Assembly (NCBI RefSeq): GCF_963678635.1
Contig: NC_087071.1
Location: forward strand, 27,267,378-27,331,377
DNA: 64,000 nt
DNA from: Symsagittifera roscoffensis
Taxonomy: Eukaryota > Xenacoelomorpha > Acoela > Convolutidae
Reading direction: 5' to 3'
Shown: positions 1 through 12,200 of the stretch, piece after piece
How the letters are laid out: each line of letters opens with the position of its first letter
How positions within the stretch are numbered: position 1 is the first letter of the stretch
Translations under genes and position numbers: made by a program
Notes under the pieces: model-generated
What the model was told of the DNA's origin: nothing
Database searches by the model: none
The model's input: only the letters and a program-made list of their open reading frames with translations

Positions 1-523
1 TGATAACGTTTACGAGCGCCCTAAGCCATATTGATAAAACTTAATCACCAAGGATATAATTTCTTTAACGAAAAATCTCTTTTTATATGGGTATTTAGTT
101 ACTTTTCCCCCCGGCTATACTCTAAAAATCTTCTTGTGTTTTTTATTGTGACGGTTATTTTAATGACTGTTATGAATCATGGTAATAAATTTCTAATAGC
201 ATGACAAAGAAGGTCTGGCAAAGTATCATGAAAATTTGATTTTGAGTGCTTTCGCCCGTAGCCACTATAATAAAGCTATCACATAAATCTAAAAAATTGG
301 GTTTTCACATTCATTCCTAACATGACCTCAGGCGTCATGCGTAAAAGAATGAATAAAATTTGATAGCCTCGCCTAAAAATTTATTAGTTTTGACCTAATT
401 GAACCATGCCACCCCTTTTCTGATCTCATTCTCATTAATAAACTTTTCATTCTTTTCATTCTCTCAATTTCATCCGGTAGTTCAGTCATTTTATTTTAAC
501 AAAACCTTAAACCTTTTCAAGTC
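1..523. other. non-coding flank
   Basis: AT-rich sequence with no convincing reading frame, RNA gene or repeat. The last 100 bases lead into the ATG at 524 and could hold its promoter and leader, but I see no clear TATA box placed to decide this. Confidence 0.4.
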
Positions 524-1168
524 ATGGCTAGTCCTTTACAAATAATCTCAGTGTCTGATCGAGAAAGAACAATTATCTACCAAACATACACGAGAGAGTC
601 GATTGCAGTCAACCATCAACAGAAAGAGAGAGTCTCTCCGTCTACAGCAAGTCCGTTCAATGACTTGGCTCCACGAAAAAACGACGAGAATCAAAACAAG
701 GAATGGACTACAAAAAGTCATATCATGCTACCGAACTACCTCCTTGATCATATTGATCTTCTTCGACAGAATCGAAAACGAATGTACGAGAGTTGCACTA
801 TTCACGAGAGCTACCCGGCATTAGAAAAGACGGAGATAAACGACACAACCTCGCTCGAGCAGTCTCCAAAAAAAATTCACTTCGCGTATGACTGCGAGTC
901 AATGCCGTTGTTTGAAAATCAGGAGGGATGTATTCGTGATTATGCAGAGCGCGAAGCGTACTGGGATATTCCGACAGCAATGTCTCCCGAGTCGTTTGTT
1001 AGGGGAGCAGTTTCAACTCCAGAACAATCAACTTCCTATTCGGATGCTCGGGTTTCATCGAGTGCGGAGACAATTGATCTAGTGACCCCATATCTCATTC
1101 AAGGCACCCCTCCAAATGCAGCTTGCTATGCGCCTAAAAAGAGAAAACTACAGTTTCGCGAGTTCTAA
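524..1168 (+). CDS. hypothetical 214-aa protein with basic C-terminal tail
   Basis: An uninterrupted ATG-to-TAA frame of 214 codons in good start context (gtcATGg). It is clearly less AT-rich than its surroundings, which argues that it is or was coding. I recognise no domain. The protein is polar, with many Ser, Thr and Glu, no membrane segment and no signal peptide, and it ends in a lysine/arginine cluster (PKKRK) that looks like a nuclear localisation signal. The ORF behind the polymerase gene (7400-7639) also ends in a PKKKR cluster, so the two may be accessory genes of the same Polinton-like unit. That link is inference. It could also be one exon of a host gene. Confidence 0.45.
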   Translation: MASPLQIISVSDRERTIIYQTYTRESIAVNHQQKERVSPSTASPFNDLAPRKNDENQNKEWTTKSHIMLPNYLLDHIDLLRQNRKRMYESCTIHESYPALEKTEINDTTSLEQSPKKIHFAYDCESMPLFENQEGCIRDYAEREAYWDIPTAMSPESFVRGAVSTPEQSTSYSDARVSSSAETIDLVTPYLIQGTPPNAACYAPKKRKLQFREF

Positions 1169-1427
1169 TAACTTAAACAAAAAACTTTCCTTTGTTTCAA
1201 ATATTATTCCAAGGTTTTATATTTTCATTTTTGTTTGATTTGAGTTTTAAACTGTTTTAACTTTACTGTGTTTTTATTTTTGTCTCAGTTTTTATTTTGC
1301 TTAATAGATCAATTGAAATTTGCCCCGTAAAGTTTTCAGCAAAATGTTAGAGAAAAACTTGAAAAACTAGAAAAAATATCACAAATCGAGAATTATTTTT
1401 CGCTAAAATTGTTGTTTGAGAAAGAAC

Positions 1428-1453
1428 GAGAGAGAGAGAGAGAGAGAGAGAGA
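1428..1453. repeat. (GA)n microsatellite
   Basis: About 13 uninterrupted GA units in otherwise AT-rich DNA. A complementary (CT) stretch lies at about 1600-1611, 150 bases downstream, so the two could pair in RNA. Confidence 0.9.
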
Positions 1454-1586
1454 TAAATACACTTGCTCAATAGTGAACCCAATTTGGAATATCCTTTTCG
1501 GGATGTTGCTTTCTTTTCAAAAGTAAGATAAATATGGAACATTTTCTTGTTGGTAGTCCAACCATATTTATTTGGCTTTTTTTATC

Positions 1587-1670
1587 AAACACTCTCTGTT
1601 CTCTCTCTCTCATCATACTTTGTGCCCGTTGGGGTTAGCCAGGTCTTACGCAAAGTAACAGAGAGTGTTT
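1587..1670. repeat. inverted repeat with 14-bp perfect arms
   Basis: AAACACTCTCTGTT at 1587-1600 is the exact reverse complement of 1657-1670. A second inner pair (ACTTTG / CAAAGT) sits just inside, so the 84-base stretch can fold into a two-part stem. No terminal duplication is evident. It may be a relic of a small transposon or an RNA structure. Confidence 0.6.
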
Positions 1671-4109
1671 TAAGCCATAAATCTGCATTATTTTACATTT
1701 ATATACATGTTTTGGGTGTAAAACTGACAATTGTTTTGGTAAAAATGTGAAAATTAAAAATTTACGTTTTTTTTTCGAAAAATGAACATGATCCTTAACC
1801 CTGCTCAGAATTTTATGGCAAATTGATTGAGGGTAGTTTCAGTGGATTTGGAGATAAAAAAGTTTTTCCCAATTTTTTTAAAATAATTAGATTTTCTCAA
1901 AAAATCACAACTTTTTAAGCGTCTACTCTCATTGATTAGGCTATAATTGTTTTTTAATTTTTACGCTTGTCCTAATTACGTATCAGATATCTCCTAAAAT
2001 TTTCAAACCACATTCACTTGACTTTAAAATGAGAACGAATAATTCAAGCTAAAAATGAAGGAAAAAAAAGTTACAAAATTATGTTTTTTAAGTTTCGAAC
2101 ACGACCAGTAGAACTGTGCTCGAGATCCCATAAAACTGATGTTGATAGATTTAAAGGACACTTTTTAAATATTATTTTTCTTTTTTTCACAACAAAAAAA
2201 AAGTTTGAGGTTTTCCTTTATTTTGAAAAAAAAAATTTTTTACTTGAAATTACAGAACGGGAGCCGTTCCCGAGGAGCATAGCGACGAGCAACGCCGGGT
2301 TAGCTATTGCCCCTTAAACCAAACGGCCATGCCTTAATATTTCGAAGGACATGATATGAAATGTTTCACGGGACACTGAATGACATGAAGGAAACTTTGA
2401 TTCCGATATCTTTTACACATTCAAATGACAATCTATGCTTACCATGCATCGGTAACTATCAAGGTATCAAATTTGCAAAGTTTTCATTTTTTAAGTTTAC
2501 TATTTTATTTCAAATTAATTAGATAGTTGAGGGCTTTACTTTCTGAATACTTTTATCTCATGTTTCTACTTTTTATTATACCTTTTTACGTAAACCAAGA
2601 AGTGGGCTTGAAATCATTAGGAAGTTACTGTTTCACAGTTAAAATTAGTCAGAAAAGGTTTTGAGCTCTATCTGAATCATTCTAAGCTTTAAATTTTGTA
2701 ATTTAATGCTGAAATGTTAATTGAAAGTCTAAACCAGTCCCCTAAAAAATGCCAAAACTTGAAAAATTTATCGCTAACCCTTAAAATTAACAGCAAAAGT
2801 TTGAGGCTGTAAATGAATCAGTTTTTAGTATACAAAACCCTTGCACTTCAACAGAGTGACCAGACATATAGAGCTTAAAGCTGTAATAAACCTGTTTTTG
2901 GAAAGAAAAGTACTTATTGTCGAGACGGCGAAGAATAACTCTTGTTAATGGCTTCTACTTGCCCTTACCCGCAAAGTTTTTAGTGCTAGTCACTTCTCGC
3001 TTTTGCTTTTTCATAACCAGTTTTACTTCTTGAAATTTTACTGAACTACTTCAGTAACTTCAACAAATAATGCCCAACGCTACTTCTATCGTGACACCTG
3101 TTCCTTGCCAGCAGTGCGGAAAAATACTGAGCTCTAAAAGAAACTTGAGAAGACATGAGCAAAAAGTTCACAAGATCCTTCCTCCCCCTCCGCCTCAAAC
3201 TGTTTGCGATGAGTTTCTCGAGTCATTCGAGAGTTTGTCGGAAGCCCGAGAGCAAGTCAAGCTGGTACATGACATGACTTCCAATAGTCATTGTATCTTT
3301 TGCCATACAATATTTCTCACCGCGGAAAGCTATGGACAACACTTGCTGAAGAAGCACGCATTGCCAGTTTGGGACGGCATTGAGACGACGTCTTCCGCTG
3401 CCCCAACGGAAAGCGCGTTCAGAGGCAAATTGCGTCGATACGATCTCAAAGTTGGTGTAAAAGAAATGGATTTGCTTCAACTCATGATGCAAAACAAGGA
3501 GGAAATAGATGCTCTCATACTGGAAAGGGTCAAAGAGGGTCCGAACAAGGTGCAATTCCACGTGGAAGTGGGAATGATCAAAATTCCCACTGTGCAAGAC
3601 GGGGACAGTGGAAACTTCGAAAGGACCATGCTGTTTCTGAACACTAAGACATTGACACTGTACTTCGAGGGAATAGCTGGGGATAAATTCTTGGAACTGA
3701 TTGAACATATGGTCAACCAAGTCAATTCGCTCTCTTCTCATGGTAGCGGATAGATTATTGACAGAATTGAAAAATTGCATATCAGTTTCGCGGCCTTCTC
3801 ACCAATAAGAGCAGGATCCTACCTCGAGCTACCTGATGCACTCAGCGCAGCATCTACTCTGCTCACAAATATCAACACTAAAGATGATGACCGTTGCTTT
3901 CTCTACTGCTTTGCTGCCGCATATCACAATGTGAATGAGCCTGCCCTCTACCCCACATCTAGACAATGGCTGGAGAAAAACAAAGTCTCAACCTACGATC
4001 TCGACAAAGAAGGAATTGTGAAAATCAATGGGGAATACGAAATGCCAATGGGTCTGATGGATATGGACAGATTTGAAAAGTTGAACAATTGTCAAATCAA
4101 CGTCTTCCG

Positions 4110-4232
4110 GTAAGCAAATTCTAATTGCCTTCAAAAACAATTTCGAAATTCCTTCATTAAAGTTCTTCACCTATTCAAACACCCTTTTTATTTCATTCCA
4201 AACCTAGGTATAAAAATTATTTTTCTGTTCAG
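4110..4232 (+). other. intron 1 of the polymerase gene
   Basis: A 123-bp intron: donor CG|GTAAGC, pyrimidine-rich acceptor ttttctgttcag. Joining its flanks keeps the reading frame (phase 2), and the family-typical residues NVFR and YNNGE come together across it. It lies in a well-conserved part of the protein, so the boundaries are secure. Confidence 0.85.
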
Positions 4233-6803
4233 GTACAACAATGGCGAATTTTTGCCCATAAGAGTATCGAGCAGATTCACTACTAGCCTGATTGTGGACT
4301 TGTTGCTGGTGACAGATGGATCAAAATATCACTATGTGTTGATAAGTGATCTCCAGAAATTGGTCGAGTACGTGCGGCACAGAGTGCACCAATTTCAATC
4401 TGAGATTTGCCGCAAATGTTTCCACACATGCGCTTCATTCGAAACTCTGAGAAGACATCAAGAACTGTGTTACCAAGACGAAGATGTCGTCATAACAATG
4501 CCCAAGCCGAGAAAAGATGATCACAAGTTCAAAAACTTAACAGCTCGTTGGTACGTACCCAGAGTAATCTACTTTGATTTGGAGTCACTGCTCTTACCAG
4601 TATACGGACCGCAACCTGATCCGCGAAAATCTAGCACGCAAACAATTGAAATCCATCAACCGTGCGGCTACGCGTTAGCAGTAATCGATTTTGGGACAAA
4701 AAGACCTGTTAAAGTTTGAGCTTAAAAGAGGACCGAATGTGATGGAAGAGCTAATTAGCTCCCTTGAATCGTTAGCGAGACAAATTTACGTAGAAAAAAG
4801 GAAATATTACACTTTCACTGGTATAACAGACCAGGAACGGGAAGATGCTACAATTTGTTGGATATGCGAGAATGATTTTTCCGACAATGATCAAGTGGTA
4901 CTTGATCATTGCCATTACACCAACAAGTTCCTGGGTTGGGCACACAAGGAGTGTAACATTAATAGAAAAACAACAAATTACATTCCAGTGCTAGCTCATA
5001 ACTTTTCAAATTATGATTTACACTTTATAATCAAAGCGCTGGCAAAAAGCGATTCGGAAAACACTTTTTCCGTAATACCCGCATCTGAAGAAAAATATAT
5101 ATCCTTGACAATCTCAGTATATATAAAAACGTACACGGACAAAAACGGAAAAATCAAAAAACTCTACAAAAATCTGAGATTCATCGATTCGTATAGGTTC
5201 ATGCTAGCATCGTTGGCAAAACTTGTCGATAATTTGCCCAACGAAAAGTTTTTTCTGCTGGAGAACTATTTTGAAAAACTCGGCCACTCACCTGAAAAAG
5301 TCAGTGTGTTGAAAAAGAAAGGGCATTACCCCTACTCATACTTCAACTCATTCGAAAAACTCCGAGAAACTCGCCTTCCCCCACGAGCAATGTGGAAAAA
5401 TAGTCTAGCAGGAGGGGATGTGAGTGTTTCAAGAAGCGAGTACAATCATGCTCTTAAAGTTTTCACCGAAATGAAGTGTGGCTCACTTGGTGACTACCAC
5501 GACTTGTACTTGACTACAGATGTGCTATTGCTTGCTTCAGTTTTCGAAGCTTTTCGTGAAGTTTGCTATCAAACATACGGGCTGGATTGCGCCTGTTACT
5601 TCACGGCAAGTAACCTTTCCGGGGACGCGTTTCTAAAAGTTTGTAAGCCCGAACTGAAACTCTTAACGGACCGTGAACATCTAGACCTTGTGCAGCGAAT
5701 GATACGAGGAGGCATGTCGTCGGCTTACGCGCGCCGATTTTACAAAGCAAACAATAAATACCTCGACGATTTTTTGCCCTAAGAACCATCAAGCTACATC
5801 CCCAACATTGATGTAAACATTTTGTACGGGGGGATAATGAAACACTGCCCTTTGCCCTTAAACGATTTTTCAATAGTTGAAAAAAGTCTGGCAGACATAA
5901 GCCTCACCAGCGAAACCTCAGAGTGGGGTTAAATAGTTGAAGTCAATTTAACCATACCCGAAGAGCTTCACGACTTCTTTGCTGATTACCCCCTTGCCCC
6001 CTCTCGTGAAGTAGTGGACATCGGTGCAATGAGCAACGAGCAAGTCGACATGTTGGGAAAATTGGGAATCACCACACTGCCAAAAGTGGCAAAGCTTCTA
6101 CAGACCTTGCATCCTAAAGAATGTTATGTTTTGCACTACCTTACCCTAAAATTGTACCATGAGCTGGGAATGAAAATTACTCACCTAGGAAAAGCTCTTC
6201 AGTTCCGCCAAAGTCACTGGATGGCACCCTTTGTCGACCTCAGCACCCGCCTACGAAAAAACGCGGTAAATAAATTCCAGGAGAACTTCTACAAGCTAAT
6301 TGTTAATTCAGCTTTCGATAAGACAATGGAGTCTAAGTTAGGAAGAAAGAAGCTGAAGATTGTAAGGAATGAGAGAGAACTTTTACAAAAAACAGCTCTG
6401 AGCACAAGGAAAAGCTTTCAAATCATTGACGATCAATTAGCTACAATCAGCTTTTCAGTAAAAAAAACATTGTGGGACAAACCTATGATAGTTGGTGCAA
6501 CCATCCTAGACCTCGCCAAGCGTTTCATGTTTCAGTTTCATTATCAAAAAATGAAACCAAATCTAAACTTGGAACTCCTTTACTCCGACACGGATAGTTT
6601 TTTTATGCCATAAACTGATGACGTTTACCGAGACTTGGAGAAAATAAAAGCTGATTTCGACATTTCAAATTACGATGAGGACCATTTCTTGTTCGAGGAT
6701 ACCAACAAGAAAGTTGTGCTGAAATTCAAAGACGAGACTGGTGGGAAGCCGATCAGAGAATTCATCGCCCTAAAACCGAAACTATATTCGGTCGCCTTTA
6801 ATG

Positions 6804-7125
6804 GTAAATAAAATTAAGCCACCCTTCCACCCCCATTCCTACCTTTTACAGAACAAAATTACTACCACCAACCCCCTAACACCCTTAATTTTTTGCAGTA
6901 AACTATGGGCATTTAGCTGATTTAGGCAACATTATACAATGTTGCCTAAACGTTGATTTATTTGACAACATATTCCCTCTCTTTTCCTCTGTTTTAATCA
7001 TAAATTAGAGTCTTCTGCTCTTTTTTGATAAAATGAATGAAATTTTGTTCGGTATAAATTGAGTTGCTGAAGTGAAATGAAATTATCCCCTGCGTTGTAG
7101 AAAAGAAAGTTTTGCTTCTGTTTAG
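6804..7125 (+). other. intron 2 of the polymerase gene
   Basis: A 322-bp intron inferred from donor AATG|GTAAAT and acceptor ttctgtttag. Joining in phase 1 brings the PKLYSV end of exon 2 next to the SAKGIK start of exon 3, the order expected in this polymerase family. Read without splicing, the gene appears to stop at a TAA inside the donor region. Confidence 0.7.
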
Positions 7126-7399
7126 AAGGCACTCAAAAATTGAGTGCCAAAGGAATTAAACGGCGTGCACAGAGAGAACTGGTCCACCAAACCTTCAGGG
7201 ACACATTATTCACTGGAAAAACAATGAGAGTGTACAACTATAATATAGTTTCGAAAGTTCACACCAAATGACAGTGAAACAAAACAAACTTGCATTATCA
7301 CCATTCGACTCAAAACGTTTTCTACTTTTCGACGGAATTTCGACAGTGCCCTTTGGCCTTAAAGCCGCTGAAGAAAATGCTTTTCTAGAAGACATTTAA

Positions 7400-7639
7400 A
7401 TGGACACCGAGTGGGCCAACTCATACAATGAAACTGATAACAGTTCTCCCGATTTTCAACTTCCAGATTGGGGATTTTTACAGCGGCCCTACTCAGAAAC
7501 AGAGCTGCAAGAAGAAGAAGCTTCTAGTAGCCGAGTCCGTGAACGTCCCCCTATAAATAACCCATTTATCTTATCTGAAGCTTCAGAAGAACGACCACCT
7601 AAAAAAAAGCGCAATGAAAACCAAAACAATAAACATTAA
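7400..7639 (+). CDS. 79-aa acidic ORF with PKKKR tail
   Basis: The ATG follows the polymerase TAA (7397-7399) with no gap and in the same frame. It is therefore either an independent small protein or the original C-terminal extension of the polymerase, cut off by that stop. It is acidic in the middle, rich in Glu, Ser and Pro, and ends with PPKKKRNENQN, a likely nuclear signal. No domain is recognised. A poly(A)-type AATAAA overlaps its end (7627-7632). Confidence 0.4.
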   Translation: MDTEWANSYNETDNSSPDFQLPDWGFLQRPYSETELQEEEASSSRVRERPPINNPFILSEASEERPPKKKRNENQNNKH

Positions 7640-8016
7640 AGTCTGAAACATATATTTTTAGATGATTTTTACGGTTCGTCCTTTTTGTACTTCGACTTGT
7701 ATATGTTTTGGTTTTTACCAATTCACAACTAATAAAATACTCGTATTGAGCTCAATCACTGTTTTATTATAAATAGCTTCAGGCAAATAAACCTGTTGAC
7801 GCAAACCAAGTGTTAATTCAAACAAATATGTGAAATCCTTAGGCTCGTTTTCAATAACAAACTTTAATAGCATGACAAATCTTTGACGAAAAGAAAGAAA
7901 GCCAGGAAATGATATCCACATGAAACTAGGACGAATTAGAAAAGTTCAGGAATTAGGACGATTAATTTTAGTTATCGCGGGAAAAGGGACCGCTTTAAAA
8001 GGAATTAGAATGAATT
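7640..8016. other. non-coding spacer
   Basis: AT-rich sequence between the polymerase unit and a foldback element. Open frames on the minus strand here have no recognisable content. Confidence 0.4.
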
Positions 8017-8225
8017 ATTGTATCGCGTCCCGGTTGTTGGGCTCAGCTTAACAAGATCCTAAGAAGGGGGTCTTTTACTTTAGGGGTGGGAACTTGCGAT
8101 CATTTACAAAATCCTAGGATAGGGGTCCTCCGAAAAATTAAGGACCCCTTTCCTAGGATTTTGCTTTACGTGAGGACCCCCCTTAGGAAGGACCCCCCCC
8201 CTTAGGATCCGGGACACGATACAAT
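8017..8225. mobile_element. 209-bp foldback MITE
   Basis: Terminal inverted repeats of 17 bp (ATTGTATCGCGTCCCGG at 8017-8033 and its reverse complement at 8209-8225) differ at one base. Inside, GATCCTAAG and its complement, then runs of G and C, then a near-perfect palindrome at about 8110-8163 (arms around TCCTAGGA) make nested stems over nearly the whole length. It has no coding capacity. If the ends are taken as TCGCG...CGA, the flanks are TA on both sides, as in Tc1/mariner-derived MITEs, but that assignment is uncertain. Confidence 0.7.
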
Positions 8226-9229
8226 ACTACTGTTCTTATCAGCCTTGATTTGTTCTGATTTGAAAATGTGTCTTTACATTTTCGGCTCTTGAAAATGATG
8301 ATTCCTCAGTTTAATTTTCTGTTTTTTTTTCATTCTATCGATTTTTTAACCAGTTTAATAGTTTTAATTCCTTTTTCAATTGATACAAATTTGTTTACTG
8401 AGAAATTATAATTTATCAAAAAAATCCTGATTCTTGTTTTTTCCAGAAATTTTTTCTTTTCCGAACTGATCGAACCCCTCGTGTTTAATGAGGGCGAAAA
8501 AGAACTAGATAAACGTTTTTTATTTATTTTTACAGCTGAGGATTTTTCAAAGACTGGGTTGGTTGAGTGGTGATAGAATGGAGGGTTTAGCTGAACTAAA
8601 ATGACAGAAGACATGTTCCATTCTGACTGACCAAAAAAGAATTCAGGTGCACACCAAGTGCAAAATTTCATCTCTAAATTGACAAAGATTGAAGAGTGTC
8701 TCGAAAGAGTGATATTTTGAAGTACATTTTTTTCTCCCGCCCTACAAATTCGCTTCTCAAAGATTCTTAAGAGAGATTAAACAAATATTCGGATGTACTT
8801 ATCATTTAACCCCCTCCCCTTATGGTGCCTACTAAAGAATTGCCACCCTTGTAAATAAAAGCAGTAGTTACCGTACTATTTATAATTCGAATTTAACCGC
8901 ATTCTGATTGGTGTAAAACTCGGCTAACAACCTACTTAACTATAACAATTAACCCCCACCCCCTTTCTTGATGGGGGGGGCGAAGATAATTGTTCAGTAA
9001 ATCCAAACAATCTAACGCGAGTGTGACACGTACGCTTCTGGTTTGTCGACCTTAAATAAAAAAAAATTTCAAATAATTCAGATATCATTTGCTCGAATTT
9101 TTAGTCTGATTTAAAAAAAAAACGATATCTACAAAAATCAAAAACGAAACATTGGAAAAACTTCCATTGCCGCGTTAAAATTAACAACAATTTTGACCAA
9201 TAAAAAACAAAAAAAATGTTTATTTTCAG
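8226..9229. other. non-coding, upstream of host exons
   Basis: About 1 kb of AT-rich DNA with several C- and G-runs near 8810, 8950 and 8975. Exon A of the host gene at 9230 begins in phase 2, so an upstream exon must exist. I could not identify it here. Confidence 0.4.
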
Positions 9230-12200
9230 CACTCGCTATTGCTACATGGGTAAAGTGATCAATGCGATTAAGAGTGAAAGATCGGCAGAGAGTGATGACT
9301 ATTCCAAGTTCATAGAGCTAATCAACAGAGTGTACAGACACATCAACTGGTTTTCAATCTCGTTGATATTATCCCGAGGTGAGTTAAATTTCTTAGAGTA
9401 ATCATCATTCATTCAAAAAGGTGATCTAATAAATAATACATTATGACAACCTGTAAATAGTTTTACGAACCGAAAACTCAAAAGGGGGGTTAAAAGAGGG
9501 CCAATTTTGGATAATAAAATGTGCTAAAAAATGAGAAAAAGAAAAAAAAAGCAGTTCAAAATAATCTAATAACTAGCCAATGCGACTTTTCAAACTTCTA
9601 AACAAATTAAACAAATCCAGATTAAAAGAATTAATAATATCCCCATTAACCCGAATAAAGAAAGGGAATTATTATGCGCTGACAATTGCCATTACCAACA
9701 AACGTACGAACGGTTTATGAGAAAAAACAGGTGGTCGTTTTTTGTCAATAGCCAAGTTTTGCCAAATTTTTTTTAATAAGTTCTTTTCTCTCAGAACTTT
9801 TTTTGTCAGTTTTTAACTTCTTCGCTTTAGGATAAGAGCTACATTTGAAAACTTTTTCGACACGATGTACATGAATGATCCCAGTTCTCTTAAGAGCAAT
9901 GAAATTATAGCGTATTTTTACATTTTTCTTGGTGATTTTTTTCATTGCGAGACCAAACTGTGTAATTTGCGAATGTAAGCGGATTCCGCAACAAGGACGC
10001 TCCTTTTGTTCTTCTTTTGTTCTTTATTTTCTTTGATCATTCTGACAAAACTTTAACGGGCTTACAGTTTTGTCTCTGAATTCCAGAGACATACAAACAT
10101 CAAATTGTGCGCCTATCCAGTGCACAGTTTGGCCTCGTAATGATTGTGTCTTTTTTAGAAAAAAAAACTCTAAATTACTTCACACTCAACTTTGCTTTAT
10201 TGCGATTTGACTTTTGATTGACTTTATTTTTTCTTGTTAAAAAGAAGGCAGGCTGGACAATCATCTAGATTATGAGTTTTTTTCTTTTGAGAGTCATTTA
10301 GATTCAATTCAGTTTAATTGTTTTTTGATCACTTCAATTAACAAGAGTTTTAGAGAATTATCCCACTTTTTTGTTTTTTTTTAATAATAATTTGATAAAG
10401 TATTTGCATGTTAATTTTACAGCTTTTTGCGACAATTCTTGCAGTTTAAGATGCAAGCTGAACTTTTTGTTGGTTTTAAGTCCAAATGTTTATAAAATGA
10501 TCAAAAATTTGCAAAAATTATTTTGTGGCCTTTTGGCAAAATAGGTTCTCGACTTCAAATATGTGTAATTGTGCGCCGTTATGGTAAATGACAATTGTTT
10601 AGGCCTGACAAAATATTGCTGGCTTTTTTCTGACAGTAGGAAAAGAATGTGCACACATTTTTTATCAATTCATGACACTTCAACCGCTAAAAAATAACTT
10701 AATTTAACGCTTAATTTTTTGGATTTATGAACATTCAATTTTGATTGGTTATCAAGATCTTCGGGCATCTGGCTCTGCTGCATGAAATACTCTTCAAATC
10801 AGTTAATTTTCTTGTGTTGTGTTTTAGAGGAAGGTTTATGTTGTGTGTCCCAGTTGGGTGCCTACAAAAAATTTGGCCAGGACCGAGGATTATCTCCTGC
10901 CAGCTACATGGAAGAAATTACTGATTACTCTGGTGATAACAAAAACCTCAATTTTGTAAAGGTAGTCTTCCTTTTTCAAATAATTGATTTAAAAAGTAGG
11001 AGTAATTGACACCCATAAAATTTTCAAACAAATCAGTATAAATATCAAGCGTATCGATCTTCTGTATCAAAACAGTGTGACATAAACTATTGTATGATTT
11101 AAATGTATTCGCATTGATACCCAAGAAGTACTCGTTTTTTTTCTGAGGTCACTTCTTTCCAACCTAATTGCTTACAAGATAGAATTTTGAATTTTTGTGC
11201 TGTGGTGGTTTTTTCTTCAAACAAAGTTTGAGCTTTTGACTAGCCATTTTCACAAAAATTTTTAGAGTACCTCATAGCTATTATCTACGCAATGCAAATT
11301 TAAAAAAAAATTATGATTATTTTTTTTGAAAAGTTGAAAACTATTGGTTAGACATTTTCCAAGTTGCAAATTAAAGCGTAAAATACTTCGTGCTATTGAC
11401 GCTTAAGCAGCGATTTAATGCAGCTCACAAATTAATCAAAACTGACTTGAGACATTCTTTTTGACATACTAATGGGTTTTTCGACAAAAAAGTTATCGAA
11501 CTTGCGTGTGATTCCTCTTTTTTTTCTTCAAAATTTGCTGAATTAAATAATTTTTTGATTTTTATGTTTTATTATCAAAAAAAATCTACAGTTCCTGTGG
11601 AGTTTTTAAGCAATCAGAAGCAAGATTGCGCTATCATGCAAATTTTTGTTCAGTTTTTGAAGTCACAAAAAATTGCTCACACACCTATTTATTCAAAAAT
11701 ACATGCAAAATTAGTTTGAAAAAATTGGCTTCAAAAAAGAAAAACAGCTGGGCTTGAGTAGTCGCTGAACATACTTTCAATTTAAAAATTCATATGAAGT
11801 TTATCCATTTTTTGTGATCAAAAATAAAAAAATGCGAAGCATTATATAAATTTTTAATCCTGATATCATGTTGGCAAAAACCGTTTTTTGGGAAGTGTTT
11901 TATTTTCAATTTGCATATATTTAAGCTCTTTAGCATGCGTAACATTTCTTTAAAACAATTCATAATTCCCACAGTTGTGAAATGTGCAAAAAATGGAAAC
12001 AATCTTAACATATATCTTACAACTTGAAAAAATAGGGCCCGAAAAATTGTTATCTATCAAATTACTTTAATTTTTTATCGGTTACTTCAACTTCGGTGAA
12101 TTTTTATTGGTAAGAACTATAAGCAATCTGAAATTTCTTAGCTTCAATTTTTTTACATTGGATGATATAGACCTTTAGATTGTCTGTTATAGGCCCACTT

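Larger units (their letters stand above)
1169..3069. other. non-coding spacer before the polymerase gene
   Basis: About 1.9 kb of AT-rich DNA with long A and T runs. It contains a GA microsatellite and an inverted repeat, listed separately, and a short GC-rich patch near 2255-2300. The short open frames here have ordinary random composition, and I see no gene. Confidence 0.5.
3070..7399 (+). pseudogene. family B DNA polymerase (Polinton/Maverick type), three exons, broken
   Basis: Exons 3070-4109, 4233-6803 and 7126-7399 together encode a protein-primed-type family B DNA polymerase as found in Polintons and related animal genes. Two C2H2 fingers open the protein (C13/C16/H29/H34 and C75/C78/H91/H96 from the ATG at 3070). 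A further Cys-rich finger lies near 4410-4470, and an endonuclease VII-like stretch (paired Cys, then DHCH, then HxxCN) near 4855-4965. An exonuclease-type FDLES is near 4573 and NYDLHF near 5010. Polymerase motif A (DVNILYGG) begins at 5810, motif B near 6260-6330, and motif C (YSDTDS) at 6581-6598. The reading is broken by TAG at 3751, TAA at 5780, 5930 and 6611, one-base frame offsets near 4710 and 7275, and a final TAA at 7397. Protein-level conservation across all breaks and intact splice sites indicate recent decay of a once functional gene. Confidence 0.85.

Noticed and set aside
2255-2310. GC-rich patch as a structured RNA
   Set aside because: Only a short ACGGGAGCCGTTCCCG self-complementary word. 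Too short to support a call.
5780-7399. Possible reassigned TAA codon: four in-frame TAA in the polymerase gene
   Set aside because: Frameshifts and a TAG also break the gene, and intact frames elsewhere in the window end at TAA, TAG and TGA, so ordinary decay is simpler.
8330-8671. Minus-strand 113-codon frame
   Set aside because: No domain or homologous partner, half of it is Lys/Ile/Phe-rich low complexity. It could include a host exon but nothing supports it.
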